A stretch of DNA of 64,000 nucleotides from PHAA01 sp963665865 (GCA_963665865.2 CAXXWF010000001.1:1488001-1552000), one strand, 5' to 3'; counted from the stretch's first letter, positions 43,381 to 52,213 are shown. The notes: a model not told the origin generated them from the sequence alone. Numbers and translations are program-made.

Positions 43381-43872
43381 ATGGTGAATGAGTCAGGTTT
43401 AGACGCACTAATATCAGTATTTATACGTTATTCTGAACTAAGTGCAGTAAAATACGATGTAAAGAGCGATACTATTAAAATTGAGACGGCTTTTAATGAT
43501 AGTATTGGTGAGAAACAACGCAGCAAGTTTATTACTTGTTGCCAGAAATCCATGGCACTTTTTTATACAATGACGAAGGTGGAACCTGTACAATTTGCCC
43601 TGAAATTTATTGAGAATTCAGGGATTACAATCCTGCGATTGTATAGAGACAGCATTACATTGCGGGAACAAGAAATGGAGCTTTTTGTACGGTTGCTTCG
43701 GCAAGAGTTTGCATCTCTGCTGATAAGGGATGATAATGACATTGCGGCAGTCGCTAACCTTGCAGGGGATGTAAAAAGAACCCTGCTGCAGAAGCTGAAA
43801 CAATCACATGATTCGTACCATAATATCTTTGCTTACCGTGATGAGGGCAGGGTATTCTTGTTTAACAAATAG
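43381..43872 (+). CDS. hypothetical protein between rny and ymdB
   Basis: I do not recognise this protein of about 163 residues. It is soluble, with a His-poor, Lys/Glu-rich composition and probable helical stretches (QEMELFVRLLRQEFASLLIR; VKRTLLQKLKQSHDSYHNIF). ATG 43381 is preferred because AAAAGGAGA lies about 11 bases upstream; a GTG at 43309 would add 24 residues without a ribosome binding site. It ends 16 bases before ymdB, so it is probably co-transcribed with it. Confidence 0.7.
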   Translation: MVNESGLDALISVFIRYSELSAVKYDVKSDTIKIETAFNDSIGEKQRSKFITCCQKSMALFYTMTKVEPVQFALKFIENSGITILRLYRDSITLREQEMELFVRLLRQEFASLLIRDDNDIAAVANLAGDVKRTLLQKLKQSHDSYHNIFAYRDEGRVFLFNK

Positions 43873-43888
43873 TCTGGAGGAAGAGTAA

Positions 43889-44674
43889 TTGAATATACTG
43901 GTAATAGGTGATATTGTCGGTAAACCTGGCAGAGCTATTATTAAAACCCTGCTGCCCAGGCTGCAAAGAGAAAATGATATCAGCTTTACAATTGCTAATG
44001 CAGAAAATGCAGCCGGTGGACGGGGGCTTACCAAAGACGTGAAAGATGAAATCTTAGGGAGCGGCGTCGATGTGTTGACCATGGGTAACCATGTTTGGGA
44101 CAATAAGAACATCTTTAGTTTCATCGATGACGAGCCCAGATTGATTCGGCCGACCAATTATCCCGGCGACTGCCCTGGACAGGGCTACCACGTATATAAT
44201 GCTGGTTTTAATAAGAAAATTGCGGTCATCAATGCATCCGGCCGTATTTACCTGCCTCCCCTGGATTGCCCATTTCAAGCTGTGAGTGATATTCTCAAAG
44301 ATTTGCATAACAAGGTTGATTATACGATTATTGATTTTCATGCGGAAGCGACCTCTGAAAAATTGGCTTTTGGATATTATTTTGATGGTAGGGTAACTGC
44401 AGTTCTGGGTACGCATACCCATGTGCAAACTGCCGATGAGAGAATAATGCCGAACGGTACTGCGTACATCACCGACTTGGGCATGACCGGACCGGTTTAT
44501 TCCATACTGGGTATGGAGACCGAACCGATAATTGAGAAATTCCTCAATGGACGTCCCGCCCGGTTTGAGGTTGCGACAGGTCCTGCCCAAATACAGGGAG
44601 TGATAATGAAGCTGGACGACAATAGCTCTAAGGTATTGGAAATAAAAAGATATTCCTTTATTTTAGACAATTAA
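43889..44674 (+). CDS. ymdB: YmdB-type metallophosphoesterase
   Basis: In B. subtilis YmdB is a phosphodiesterase (2',3'-cAMP) that affects biofilm and sporulation decisions and is encoded next to rny. It has 261 residues with dinuclear metal motifs: VIGDIVGKPGR at the start, MGNHVWDNKN near residue 65, and LGTHTHVQTADERI near 175, plus DFHAEATSEK. TTG 43889 lies 8 bases after CTGGAGG. Confidence 0.94.
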   Translation: MNILVIGDIVGKPGRAIIKTLLPRLQRENDISFTIANAENAAGGRGLTKDVKDEILGSGVDVLTMGNHVWDNKNIFSFIDDEPRLIRPTNYPGDCPGQGYHVYNAGFNKKIAVINASGRIYLPPLDCPFQAVSDILKDLHNKVDYTIIDFHAEATSEKLAFGYYFDGRVTAVLGTHTHVQTADERIMPNGTAYITDLGMTGPVYSILGMETEPIIEKFLNGRPARFEVATGPAQIQGVIMKLDDNSSKVLEIKRYSFILDN

Positions 44675-44726
44675 TTGTAAAAATAAATATTAATATGAAA
44701 AAATAACCAATCCTTTACTTGCAAAA

Positions 44727-44755
44727 GAAGGAATTACTGAAATCATTTAGAATAT
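44727..44755 (+). promoter_or_regulatory. SigH-type promoter of spoVS
   Basis: GAAGGAATT (44727-44735) fits the SigH -35 pattern RNAGGAWWW. After 11 bases, TTAGAATAT (44747-44755) fits RNNGAATWW except the first base. B. subtilis spoVS is SigH-dependent. Confidence 0.6.
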
Positions 44756-44824
44756 ACTTCTAAAGAGCAACCATTTATTCAATATTTAATAATTATTATT
44801 TATATTATTGAAGGAGGCTATTTG

Positions 44825-45085
44825 ATGGAAGTATTAAAGGTTTCAGCTAAGTCAAGTCCGAACTCGGTTGCGGGTGCCCTTGCTGGAGTGCTTAGGGAAA
44901 AAGGCGCTGCAGAAATACAAGCCATTGGAGCTGGGGCTATTAACCAATCCATTAAAGCGATTGCGATTGCAAGAGGGTTCGTTGCGCCAAGTGGTATGGA
45001 CCTGATTTGTATACCGGCATTTACTGACATCATGATTGATAATGAAGAGAGAACTGCTATAAAATTAATTATTGAACCAAGATAA
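44825..45085 (+). CDS. spoVS: stage V sporulation protein S
   Basis: A small Alba-like nucleic-acid-binding protein that influences sporulation and septation. The 86-residue sequence is strongly conserved: MEVLKVSAKSSPNSVAGALA, AIGAGAINQSIKAIAIARGF, and ends KLIIEPR. ATG 44825 lies 7 bases after AAGGAGGC; TTG 44822 is less likely. The rny-ymdB-spoVS order matches B. subtilis. Confidence 0.97.
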   Translation: MEVLKVSAKSSPNSVAGALAGVLREKGAAEIQAIGAGAINQSIKAIAIARGFVAPSGMDLICIPAFTDIMIDNEERTAIKLIIEPR

Positions 45086-45121
45086 TCGCCCTATAAATTA
45101 ATATCAGCCAAACGGCCTTAT

Positions 45122-45150
45122 AACCTGCTAATTGAGCAGGTTTTTTGTTT
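45122..45150 (+). terminator. Rho-independent terminator after spoVS
   Basis: AACCTGCT pairs with AGCAGGTT over AATTG, followed by TTTTGTTT. Part of it (GCAGGTTTTTT...TTTAAAA) is repeated at 45301 on the other side of element B2. Confidence 0.88.
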
Positions 45151-45160
45151 AAAAAACCTT

Positions 45161-45300
45161 CAGACCGGCAAAAAAGCACAATAGCTGCGTTATTAACGAA
45201 AGCCAGCTCAATCAACGTACCTATGTACGCCTCAATCACTGGCTCTCATTAATGCCTTGCTCTTGAACTTTTTTGCCCGGTCTGCCTTTATCGACACTTT
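45161..45300. repeat. terminator-nested inverted-repeat element, family B, copy B2
   Basis: About 140 bp. Ends CAGACCGGCAAAAAAGC (45161-45177) and CTTTTTTGCCCGGTCTG (45268-45284) are inverted repeats at 16 of 17 positions, followed by CCTTTATCGACACTTT. The interior is a long imperfect palindrome (GCCAG...CTGGC; CGTACCTATGTACG). It sits between the spoVS terminator and a partial second copy of it, and it matches B1 over most of its length. Confidence 0.9.
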
Positions 45301-45349
45301 GCAGGTTTTTTTTAAAAGGTTAATAGTTTCAAATTATGAGGAGGGAATT

Positions 45350-46273
45350 ATGAAAATCGTTGATTTACATTGTGACACTATTTCCTGCCTTGCCGGCAAC
45401 GGTGGATCGCTTTTGCATAATCAAACCCAGTATGATTTGCAAAGGGCTCGGGCAGCCCAAGTTTGTATGCAGTTCTTTGCTCTTTTCACCACGCCGGCTG
45501 ATAGCAATATTTCGTTAAGAAACATTTTGAAGCAGATGGAAAAGTTCTTATACGAGATGGAAAGCCATTCAAGCGTCTGTTATCTTTTAACCAGCAGCCA
45601 AGACCTGCTAGAACCCAGCAACTGCAACCGACTTGCCTGTATTTTGCATTTGGAGGGAGCAGAATGTATGGGGAATGATATTGAAATACTACATTTGCTG
45701 CACCGCTGGGGGCTTCGAAGTGTGGGATTAACATGGAATAACCGCAATCTTCTGGCCGATGGAGCAGGAGAAGGTGACTATGCCGGGGGTCTGAGTCGGA
45801 AGGGCAAAGAAGTCGTGACCGCAATGGGAAAATTAGGGATGATGCTGGACTTATCTCATATATCCAAGAAGTCCTATTATGATGCCTTGGAATTATACAC
45901 GCAGCCGGTACTGGTTACTCATGCCAATGCCCGGGCTCTTTGTCCCCATTGGAGAAATCTGGATGACAACCAATTACGAGCGGTAGCAGAGCATGGCGGC
46001 ATAGTAGGAATTACTCAGGTTGCTGATTTTGTAAAGGAAGGTCATGCCAATCTTGACGATATGATAAATCATATTGTGTATATTGCTGATTTAATAGGGG
46101 TAGAACATGTAGCATTAGGCTCTGATTTTGATGGGGCCGATAACATGGTTATCGCCAATGTGGAGGGATACGCAGCCCTGCCTGAAATGCTTCTCAAAAA
46201 AGGATTCAATGAGCATGAGGCCCAACTAATATGCAGTGGCAACGCGCTGGGGGTAGTTAATAGTGTTTTATGA
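45350..46273 (+). CDS. membrane dipeptidase family (M19) peptidase
   Basis: A zinc-dependent dipeptidase related to renal dipeptidase. It has about 307 residues. The metal motif DLHCDTISCL is at the N-terminus, with LHLEGAECMGND near 110, LSHISKKSYYDAL, TRAN-like VTHANARALCPHWRN near 187, and GSDFDGAD near 260. No signal peptide is seen, so it is probably cytoplasmic. ATG 45350 lies 6-7 bases after GAGGAGGG; the frame upstream to 45257 lies in repeat DNA. It overlaps the next gene by 11 bases. Confidence 0.92.
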   Translation: MKIVDLHCDTISCLAGNGGSLLHNQTQYDLQRARAAQVCMQFFALFTTPADSNISLRNILKQMEKFLYEMESHSSVCYLLTSSQDLLEPSNCNRLACILHLEGAECMGNDIEILHLLHRWGLRSVGLTWNNRNLLADGAGEGDYAGGLSRKGKEVVTAMGKLGMMLDLSHISKKSYYDALELYTQPVLVTHANARALCPHWRNLDDNQLRAVAEHGGIVGITQVADFVKEGHANLDDMINHIVYIADLIGVEHVALGSDFDGADNMVIANVEGYAALPEMLLKKGFNEHEAQLICSGNALGVVNSVL

Positions 46274-47105
46274 TTTACATGTTCACACCTCCGCTTCAGA
46301 TGGGGAGGACACTCCAGAAACTGTTATTTTACGGGCTGTCGAAGCGGGACTGGGAGGATTAGCGATTACTGATCACGATACCTTAGATGGTCTGGAACCG
46401 GCCAGACAATTTATAGAGAAAAATCGGCTTAAGATTGAGTTGATACCAGGAATAGAGCTGAATACAGATTATGGCGAGGACGATCTTCATATCTTGGGCT
46501 ATTTTATTGACTTCAATAACGGATGTCTCAAAGATAGATTGTCTGAAATACGCGGTCAAAGGTATGCACGAGCTGAGAAGATGATAACCAAACTTCAGGG
46601 TATGGGTATAAAAATAGACTTTGAACAGGTTAAAGAAATAGCGCGAGGAAATCTGATAGGACGACCTCATATTGCCAGAGTTTTATGGAGCAATGGATAT
46701 GCTGCCTCTCCGGAAGAGGCATTCCGGCGCTATATTCTGCGTGGCCAGCCTGCCTATGTTCCTCGCTATAAATTTTCGCCGACTGAAGCGATTGCCTTGA
46801 TCAAACAGGCTGGAGGAATAGCCGTACTGGCGCATCCCGGCTTGATCAATGATAAAAGTAATATAATTGAAACCGTTAAACTGGGTATTGAGGGCCTAGA
46901 AGTATATTATCCAGAACATACTGAGGAGCAGCAGCAAGAGTTTATGACAATTGCTAAAGAGTATAATTTATTAATTACAGGTGGTTCGGATTACCATGGT
47001 CTGGGTAGCAGTGGAAGCCGTAATAAAATCGGAGCCGCCGGCGTTGATAAGAATATAATAGATCGAATCGAAGGATACTATAGGGAGAAAAAACTAAAAC
47101 AATAA
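46263..47105 (+). CDS. PHP-domain phosphoesterase
   Basis: A metal-dependent phosphoesterase of the PHP family of 280 residues. Metal motifs are DLHVHTSASDGEDTPE (HxH), LAITDHDTLDGL, IPGIELNTDY, VLAHPGLI, and GGSDYHG near the end. Relatives include nucleoside 3',5'-bisphosphate phosphatases and RNA/DNA 5'-end nucleases such as RNase AM (YciV/TrpH); the exact substrate cannot be read. GTG 46263 overlaps the dipeptidase end, implying co-translation. Confidence 0.9.
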   Translation: MFYDLHVHTSASDGEDTPETVILRAVEAGLGGLAITDHDTLDGLEPARQFIEKNRLKIELIPGIELNTDYGEDDLHILGYFIDFNNGCLKDRLSEIRGQRYARAEKMITKLQGMGIKIDFEQVKEIARGNLIGRPHIARVLWSNGYAASPEEAFRRYILRGQPAYVPRYKFSPTEAIALIKQAGGIAVLAHPGLINDKSNIIETVKLGIEGLEVYYPEHTEEQQQEFMTIAKEYNLLITGGSDYHGLGSSGSRNKIGAAGVDKNIIDRIEGYYREKKLKQ

Positions 47106-47199
47106 AAAATAATCGCTTTATTGCAGGAGATTACCCCTTGCCCGTAGAACTTACTAAAAAATTGTCAAAATGTTAAGTTTTATGAAGGGCAGGGGTAGA

Positions 47200-48021
47200 A
47201 TGAGAAAAAGCATACTAATATGTGCGTTAGCCTTATTTATAAGCATGATTATGGGAAGTGCGGCTGTGATGGCCAGTCCTGCTACTTATATTGTTAAATC
47301 TGGGGATTGTTTGTGGACTATATCTAATTATACAGGAGTCAGTGTTGATAGTATTAAACAGTTAAATGGCTTGAGTTCTGAATTGCTGCATATAGGACAG
47401 GTACTTGAATTAGGTAATGATTCGAGTCCAGTAGTACAAGCACCGGCAGCACCAGTAGTGGATTCATCTTCAACATATGTTATATGTCTAGGGGACAACC
47501 TGTGGAGCATCGCCCAGAAATTTGGCACTACCGTAGAAAACATCAAAGCACTTAACGGATTGACAAGTGATGCACTCTTTGCAGGTAACACCTTAATAGT
47601 CAGTGGTACGGTTCCTGCTCCGGAGGTTTCCAGGTCAGGATCAAGTGTGACCGGTGACGGAATTGTGGCGAAAGCAGCGCAGTACTTGGGTACACCCTAT
47701 AGGTATGGAGGTTCTAGTCCTGGGGGATTTGATTGTTCAGGATTTACCAGCTATATATACAGCCAATTTAATATTTCCTTGAATAGAACAGCTGCCGGGC
47801 AGTATGGCAATGGGATTGCCGTAAGCAAAGCAAATCTTATACCTGGCGACTTGGTGTTTTTCGCCTGTTACAGCAGTAGTATTAATCATGTCGGGATTTA
47901 TACGGGCAATGGCCAAATCATTCACTCAAGCACACCATCCAGCGGAGGAGTTATTTATTCTAATTTGAACAGTGGCTATTATGCCAATGCCTATGTTGGG
48001 GCCCGAAGGATAGTTAGATAG
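47200..48021 (+). CDS. secreted LysM-NlpC/P60 peptidoglycan endopeptidase
   Basis: A cell-wall hydrolase of about 273 residues. A signal peptide (ILICALALFISMIMGSAAVMA) is followed by two LysM repeats, YIVKSGDCLWTISNYTGV and YVICLGDNLWSIAQKFGT, and a C-terminal NlpC/P60 domain. The catalytic Cys is in FDCSGFTSYIY and the His in INHVGIYTGNGQIIHSS. It cleaves D-Glu-DAP-type peptide bonds in this family. ATG 47200 follows GCAGGGG; ATG 47170 is also in frame but has no clear site. Confidence 0.92.
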   Translation: MRKSILICALALFISMIMGSAAVMASPATYIVKSGDCLWTISNYTGVSVDSIKQLNGLSSELLHIGQVLELGNDSSPVVQAPAAPVVDSSSTYVICLGDNLWSIAQKFGTTVENIKALNGLTSDALFAGNTLIVSGTVPAPEVSRSGSSVTGDGIVAKAAQYLGTPYRYGGSSPGGFDCSGFTSYIYSQFNISLNRTAAGQYGNGIAVSKANLIPGDLVFFACYSSSINHVGIYTGNGQIIHSSTPSSGGVIYSNLNSGYYANAYVGARRIVR

Positions 48022-48042
48022 AACAGAGCAGGAGGATAATAA

Positions 48043-48426
48043 GTGCAAAATGATATACAGGGTATTCCTTGTTCGATAACTGATACCAGCGAATGGAAAG
48101 ACCTCGAAGCCCGCGAAAATGTTATTGGTCCGGATAGACTTTTGGACGAGATTATCGGGAAAAAGCTATTTTCCAATGTGGAAATTATGTGGGTATTAAG
48201 GAGAATGGTCTTTTTCTATGGAAAAAAGGATAGCTTACTTAAGCTAGCCCCGCCGGAACGATTGATGACTAACATGAATGATATTTTGAGAGCTTTTTAT
48301 TTAATATTTGATCACCAAAACCCCGAGTTGGATGATAACATACGAAGCTATATTTGTACCCGCTTGACGGATGCTACTTGGGGTATAAGCGATAGAACGC
48401 GCGAGTATTTATACAAAATTAATTGA
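48043..48426 (+). CDS. hypothetical protein of 127 residues
   Basis: I do not recognise it. AGGAGGATAATA precedes GTG 48043, 21 bases after the NlpC/P60 gene. The protein is soluble and predicted mostly helical, with an aromatic/positive central stretch (EIMWVLRRMVFFYGKKDSLL) and an acidic segment (NPELDDNIRSYICTRLTDA). A strong terminator follows at 48489, so it ends its transcription unit. Confidence 0.7.
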   Translation: MQNDIQGIPCSITDTSEWKDLEARENVIGPDRLLDEIIGKKLFSNVEIMWVLRRMVFFYGKKDSLLKLAPPERLMTNMNDILRAFYLIFDHQNPELDDNIRSYICTRLTDATWGISDRTREYLYKIN

Positions 48427-48488
48427 TATTGGGTTTGTTAATAATTGGATATGAGTATAATTGTGAAATGGTTCTTAATATTACGTAT

Positions 48489-48515
48489 AATACCGCCATC
48501 AGGCGGTATTATTTT
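48489..48515 (+). terminator. Rho-independent terminator
   Basis: AATACCGCC pairs with GGCGGTATT over a 4-base loop, followed by ATTTTG. Confidence 0.85.
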
Positions 48516-48566
48516 GCACTTGAATTGTAAAAGTATGGCTTGGTAGTATGGTCTTGGAGGGACTAC

Positions 48567-49196
48567 ATGGATAAAAAGCGCAGGGAGCAGATTAAATCAA
48601 TAATTAAGATGGAAGAAAGGATAGGTCGGTGCCAAAGATGCCCAGCACTGATTAGGTGTACCAGCAAGCCCTCACTGGGCAAAGGTGAGTTGGAACCTGA
48701 GGTTATGTTAGTATTCGAATGCGAGAGTGATCAAACCGCGGATATTAAATGGATTATCGAACTTCGTAATACGATCCGACAGTATTTTCATCTTGAACGA
48801 GTCTACCATACGTTTATGGTGAGATGTCATCCTAAATCATGTGTATCCAACCAAGGAACTAACTACTGTTTAACCAGTAAACTATTAAATAATAACAGTA
48901 TTTGTTTATTGAACAACCAGGTTTGTGATGGAATTCCAGTCAAACCATCAGATCAGGAAATAATTAATTGTATCTACTTTTTATTGGAGGAAATAGCGAT
49001 TCTGAGACCCCAATATGTAATTTTGTTTGGGAGCCGGGTTGAAGAATTTGTTTTAAAATCATACGGCATATTTGATACCCCTAGCAACCAACAAGTTTTT
49101 CGATATGAAACGACTACCTTATTAACTACAGTTGATAATAGAGAATATAAAACGGAAGATATCCGAAAACTAGCTGCGCTGGTAAATAGTGTCTGA
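48567..49196 (+). CDS. uracil-DNA-glycosylase-fold protein with degenerate active site
   Basis: About 209 residues resembling family 4/5 uracil-DNA glycosylases: an N-terminal CxxC (RCQRCPALIRC), a central VRCHPKSC segment where the family has KCRPP, a PSDQEIINCIYFLLEEIAIL helix, and RPQYVILFGSRVEEFVL. The catalytic GEAPG loop is replaced (LVFECESD), and the C-terminal HPS motif is absent. It may keep the Fe-S cluster and nucleic-acid binding without glycosylase activity. This is inference. ATG 48567 follows TGGAGGGA by 5-6 bases. Confidence 0.65.
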   Translation: MDKKRREQIKSIIKMEERIGRCQRCPALIRCTSKPSLGKGELEPEVMLVFECESDQTADIKWIIELRNTIRQYFHLERVYHTFMVRCHPKSCVSNQGTNYCLTSKLLNNNSICLLNNQVCDGIPVKPSDQEIINCIYFLLEEIAILRPQYVILFGSRVEEFVLKSYGIFDTPSNQQVFRYETTTLLTTVDNREYKTEDIRKLAALVNSV

Positions 49197-49234
49197 TAAA
49201 GTTGAAATAACTAATTAAAATATGAAATATTAAC

Positions 49235-49260
49235 AGAAGACAGGCTTTTAGCCTGTCTTC
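49235..49260 (+). terminator. terminator hairpin, left copy of a 26-bp perfect duplication
   Basis: AGAAGACAGGC pairs with GCCTGTCTTC around TTTTA. The same 26 bases recur exactly at 49410-49435, where a T-rich tail (TGTTCTTTT) follows. Element B3 lies between the two copies. Confidence 0.85.
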
Positions 49261-49409
49261 AGACCGTCAAAAAAGGCTAATAGCTGCGTTAATTCGGGAG
49301 TCCCGTTCAATCGACGTACCTCATGTACGCCTCAATCACGGAACTTCCGATTGCCTTGCTCTTATCCTTTTTTGCTCGCTCTGGCAGGGTGTCGAATCAT
49401 TCGACACCC
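49261..49409. repeat. terminator-nested inverted-repeat element, family B, copy B3
   Basis: 149 bp between two identical 26-bp terminator hairpins. The left end is AGACCGTCAAAAAAGG; the right side has CCTTTTTTGCTCGCTCTGG and then GGGTGTCGAATCATTCGACA, a hairpin, before the second terminator. The interior has the family sequence AATAGCTGCGTTAATTC and the palindrome around GACGTACCTCATGTACGCC. It has no coding capacity. Confidence 0.9.
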
Positions 49410-49445
49410 AGAAGACAGGCTTTTAGCCTGTCTTCTGTTCTTTTG
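49410..49445 (+). terminator. terminator hairpin, right copy of the 26-bp duplication
   Basis: Identical to 49235-49260 and followed by TGTTCTTTTG; probably the original functional terminator. Confidence 0.85.
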
Positions 49446-49498
49446 TAAGCTTCGTCTGAATAATATTTTCTTTAGAAAGATATCATGGAGGCGTAACG

Positions 49499-52213
49499 AT
49501 GTCGGGAATATTATGGTGGAATACTGATGTAAATGATGTACTGCAAAACCTTGAAAGCAACATAAATGATGGTCTTAATCTGCAAGAAGTTGCCATCCGT
49601 CAGAATCAATCGCAAAACGTAATGGATGAGGGAGTATCCATAAAGCCATATACGATTCTGTTAAATCAATTTACCGATACCATGGTTATAGTTTTACTGG
49701 GAGCTACGGTTGTGTCTGGAATTGTAGGGGATATGGTGGATGCCATTACAATTATGACTATCGTAGTAATAAATGCCATTCTGGGTTTTATACAGGAATA
49801 TAAGGCCGAACGGTCCCTGGAGGAAATCAAAAAAATGGCTTCACCTTTTGCTACAGTAATTAGAGGCGGCTCGCGCATGAAGATTGCTGCTGCAGAATTA
49901 GTAACAGGTGATTTGGTGCTAATTGAGGCGGGAGACAAAGTGCCGGCGGACCTTAGATTAGTACAGTCATTTGGCTTCGAAGTGGATGAGTCGGCTCTAA
50001 CTGGAGAATCAGTACCGGTAGAGAAAAAAGCGGCCATGATCTGCGCCGACGATTGCCTTCTAGCGGAGAGAAGTAATATGGCTTTTATGGGCACTGCAGT
50101 TACCAGAGGTCGGGGCCGGGGAGTGGTTGTAGGGATTGGTATGAATACCATAATGGGTGAAATTGCGGGCATGATGAGGGAAGCCAAACCAATTATGACC
50201 CCATTGCAGATTAAGCTCGATCAATTAGGGAAAGTGCTGATTGTTATCTGTATTCTGGTATGTGCAATTGTAGCCGGCTTGGGTATTATACGGGGTGAAA
50301 ACGCTCTAACCATGTTTATGGCGGGAATAAGTCTGGCGGTAGCAGCTATACCAGAAGGCCTTCCGGCCATTGTAACCGTAGTCCTGGGATTGGGCGTACA
50401 GAGAATGGCCAAACGTAACGCTATCGTAAGGAAGCTGCCTGCGGTTGAGACCCTGGGCTGTACCACCGTAATTTGCTCGGACAAAACTGGCACATTAACC
50501 CACAATCAAATGACGGTAAAGAAGATAGCAACCAAAGATAAGGTTATTGACATAGAAGGTGATGGTGAGACACACAAACCGATCACTAGAGCTACTGGAC
50601 AGCACTCACTTAATACAGTGTGCGACAAAACTCTTAGTCTATTAATGGAGATTGCTTTTAATTGCAATAATTCAGCTCTGAGCGAGGTCAACGGCAGATA
50701 TGAAATTCAAGGAGATCCAACTGAAGCTGCCTTACTAGTAATGGCTGGTAAGGCAGGAGTTCAGGAGAAAAAGGCAACGCTGCGAGAGATACCATTTGAT
50801 TCGGATCGGAAGCGGATGAGCGTGGTAGTAGAACCGAATGAGCCGGTATTGCTCGTAAAAGGTGCCCTGGATGTCATTGTCAAATCATGTTCGTATATTA
50901 TGAAGGATCAGAAAATCAGCCGCATAACGAATGAAGACCTCCAATATTTTTTGCAAATGCAAGAAAAATGGGCGGCTGGTGCTTTGCGCATTCTAGGTTT
51001 TGCCTACAAAAGTTTGCAAAATCAGGATTGGGAACAACAGGAAGAAAATAAATTGGAATCAGATCTGATTCTGGTAGGTATGTGCGGCATGATCGACCCG
51101 CCCCGTCCGGGCGCGGCAAGATCAGTTAGGAGATGTATTGGGGCGGGAATTGTGCCTATCATGATTACCGGGGATCATCCTCTGACGGCGGCGGCCATAG
51201 CACGGGAAATAGGGCTCAGCGACGGCTCTGCGGTAGTTACCGGTAAAGAGATTGACAATCTGGCCGATGATCTTCTATATAAAAGAGCAATGCAAGCCCG
51301 GGTGTTTGCTCGAGTATCACCCCAGCACAAACATCGAATAGTTACCGTTCTTAAAAGCAAAGGTCAAGTGGTTGCCATGACCGGGGATGGGGTTAACGAT
51401 GCGCCGGCCATTAAGGCCGCCGATATTGGCATAGCCATGGGTATTAGTGGTACTCAGGTTAGTAAAGAAGCCTCCTCCATGATACTGACCGATGATGACT
51501 TTTCCACTATTGTGCAGGCGGTTTATGAAGGAAGAGCCATCTATGACAATATAAGAAAATTCATCCGATATTTGCTCGGCTGCAACATTGGCGAGGTATT
51601 AGTTATGTTTCTATCGTCTTTGATGGGGCTGCCACTGCCTATGCTGCCGATTCAACTGCTCTGGGTAAATCTGGTAACTGATGGACTGCCGGCTATGGCT
51701 CTGGGCGTGGAACCCCCAGAACCAGGAATAATGAACCGAAAACCCCGCCCTAAGAATGAAAGTATCTTTGCCCATGGATTAGGCTGGATTATTTTCAGTC
51801 GAGGCACCTATATTGCAGCGATTACCATCGCGTCCTTTTTGACCGGCTTTATATGGTCTAGGATAAATGGCGTTGACGGATTGCCCCTGGCCCGGAGCAT
51901 GGCCTTTACTACCTTAGTTTTCGCCCAGTTGTTTTATGTTTTTGAGTGCCGTTCCGAAAAATATTCACCCTTTGAACTGGGTTTCTTTAATAACAAATTT
52001 TTGATTGGGGCAGTGATGTGCTCTGTAATAATGCAGGTGTCAGCACTATATATTCCTTTTCTGCAAGGGGTGTTTAAAACCGTAGCCCTATCCGGGTGGG
52101 AATGGCTGGTTATTATTCTGCTTTCAGGAGCCAAACTGATCTGGAGGTTTATGATGTATGCCTGGCAGGAGAGCGGCAGTACCCGTTTTAATTTCGTTAA
52201 GGTTAAGCCCTGA
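49499..52213 (+). CDS. P-type ATPase, type II (Ca2+-transporting, SERCA/PMR1-like)
   Basis: An ATP-driven cation pump of 904 residues. Motifs are DESALTGESVPVEKK (A domain), VAAIPEGLPAIVTVV (M4 with the Ca2+-site Glu), CSDKTGTLTHNQMTV (phosphorylated Asp), FDSDRKRMSVVV (N domain) and MTGDGVNDAPAIKAADIGIAMG (P domain). NIGEVLVMFLSS (M5) and LLWVNLVTDGLPAMALG (M6) carry the SERCA-like Asn/Glu and Asn-Thr-Asp ligands, which supports Ca2+ over H+ or Na+. GGAGGCG precedes ATG 49499. Confidence 0.93.
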   Translation: MSGILWWNTDVNDVLQNLESNINDGLNLQEVAIRQNQSQNVMDEGVSIKPYTILLNQFTDTMVIVLLGATVVSGIVGDMVDAITIMTIVVINAILGFIQEYKAERSLEEIKKMASPFATVIRGGSRMKIAAAELVTGDLVLIEAGDKVPADLRLVQSFGFEVDESALTGESVPVEKKAAMICADDCLLAERSNMAFMGTAVTRGRGRGVVVGIGMNTIMGEIAGMMREAKPIMTPLQIKLDQLGKVLIVICILVCAIVAGLGIIRGENALTMFMAGISLAVAAIPEGLPAIVTVVLGLGVQRMAKRNAIVRKLPAVETLGCTTVICSDKTGTLTHNQMTVKKIATKDKVIDIEGDGETHKPITRATGQHSLNTVCDKTLSLLMEIAFNCNNSALSEVNGRYEIQGDPTEAALLVMAGKAGVQEKKATLREIPFDSDRKRMSVVVEPNEPVLLVKGALDVIVKSCSYIMKDQKISRITNEDLQYFLQMQEKWAAGALRILGFAYKSLQNQDWEQQEENKLESDLILVGMCGMIDPPRPGAARSVRRCIGAGIVPIMITGDHPLTAAAIAREIGLSDGSAVVTGKEIDNLADDLLYKRAMQARVFARVSPQHKHRIVTVLKSKGQVVAMTGDGVNDAPAIKAADIGIAMGISGTQVSKEASSMILTDDDFSTIVQAVYEGRAIYDNIRKFIRYLLGCNIGEVLVMFLSSLMGLPLPMLPIQLLWVNLVTDGLPAMALGVEPPEPGIMNRKPRPKNESIFAHGLGWIIFSRGTYIAAITIASFLTGFIWSRINGVDGLPLARSMAFTTLVFAQLFYVFECRSEKYSPFELGFFNNKFLIGAVMCSVIMQVSALYIPFLQGVFKTVALSGWEWLVIILLSGAKLIWRFMMYAWQESGSTRFNFVKVKP

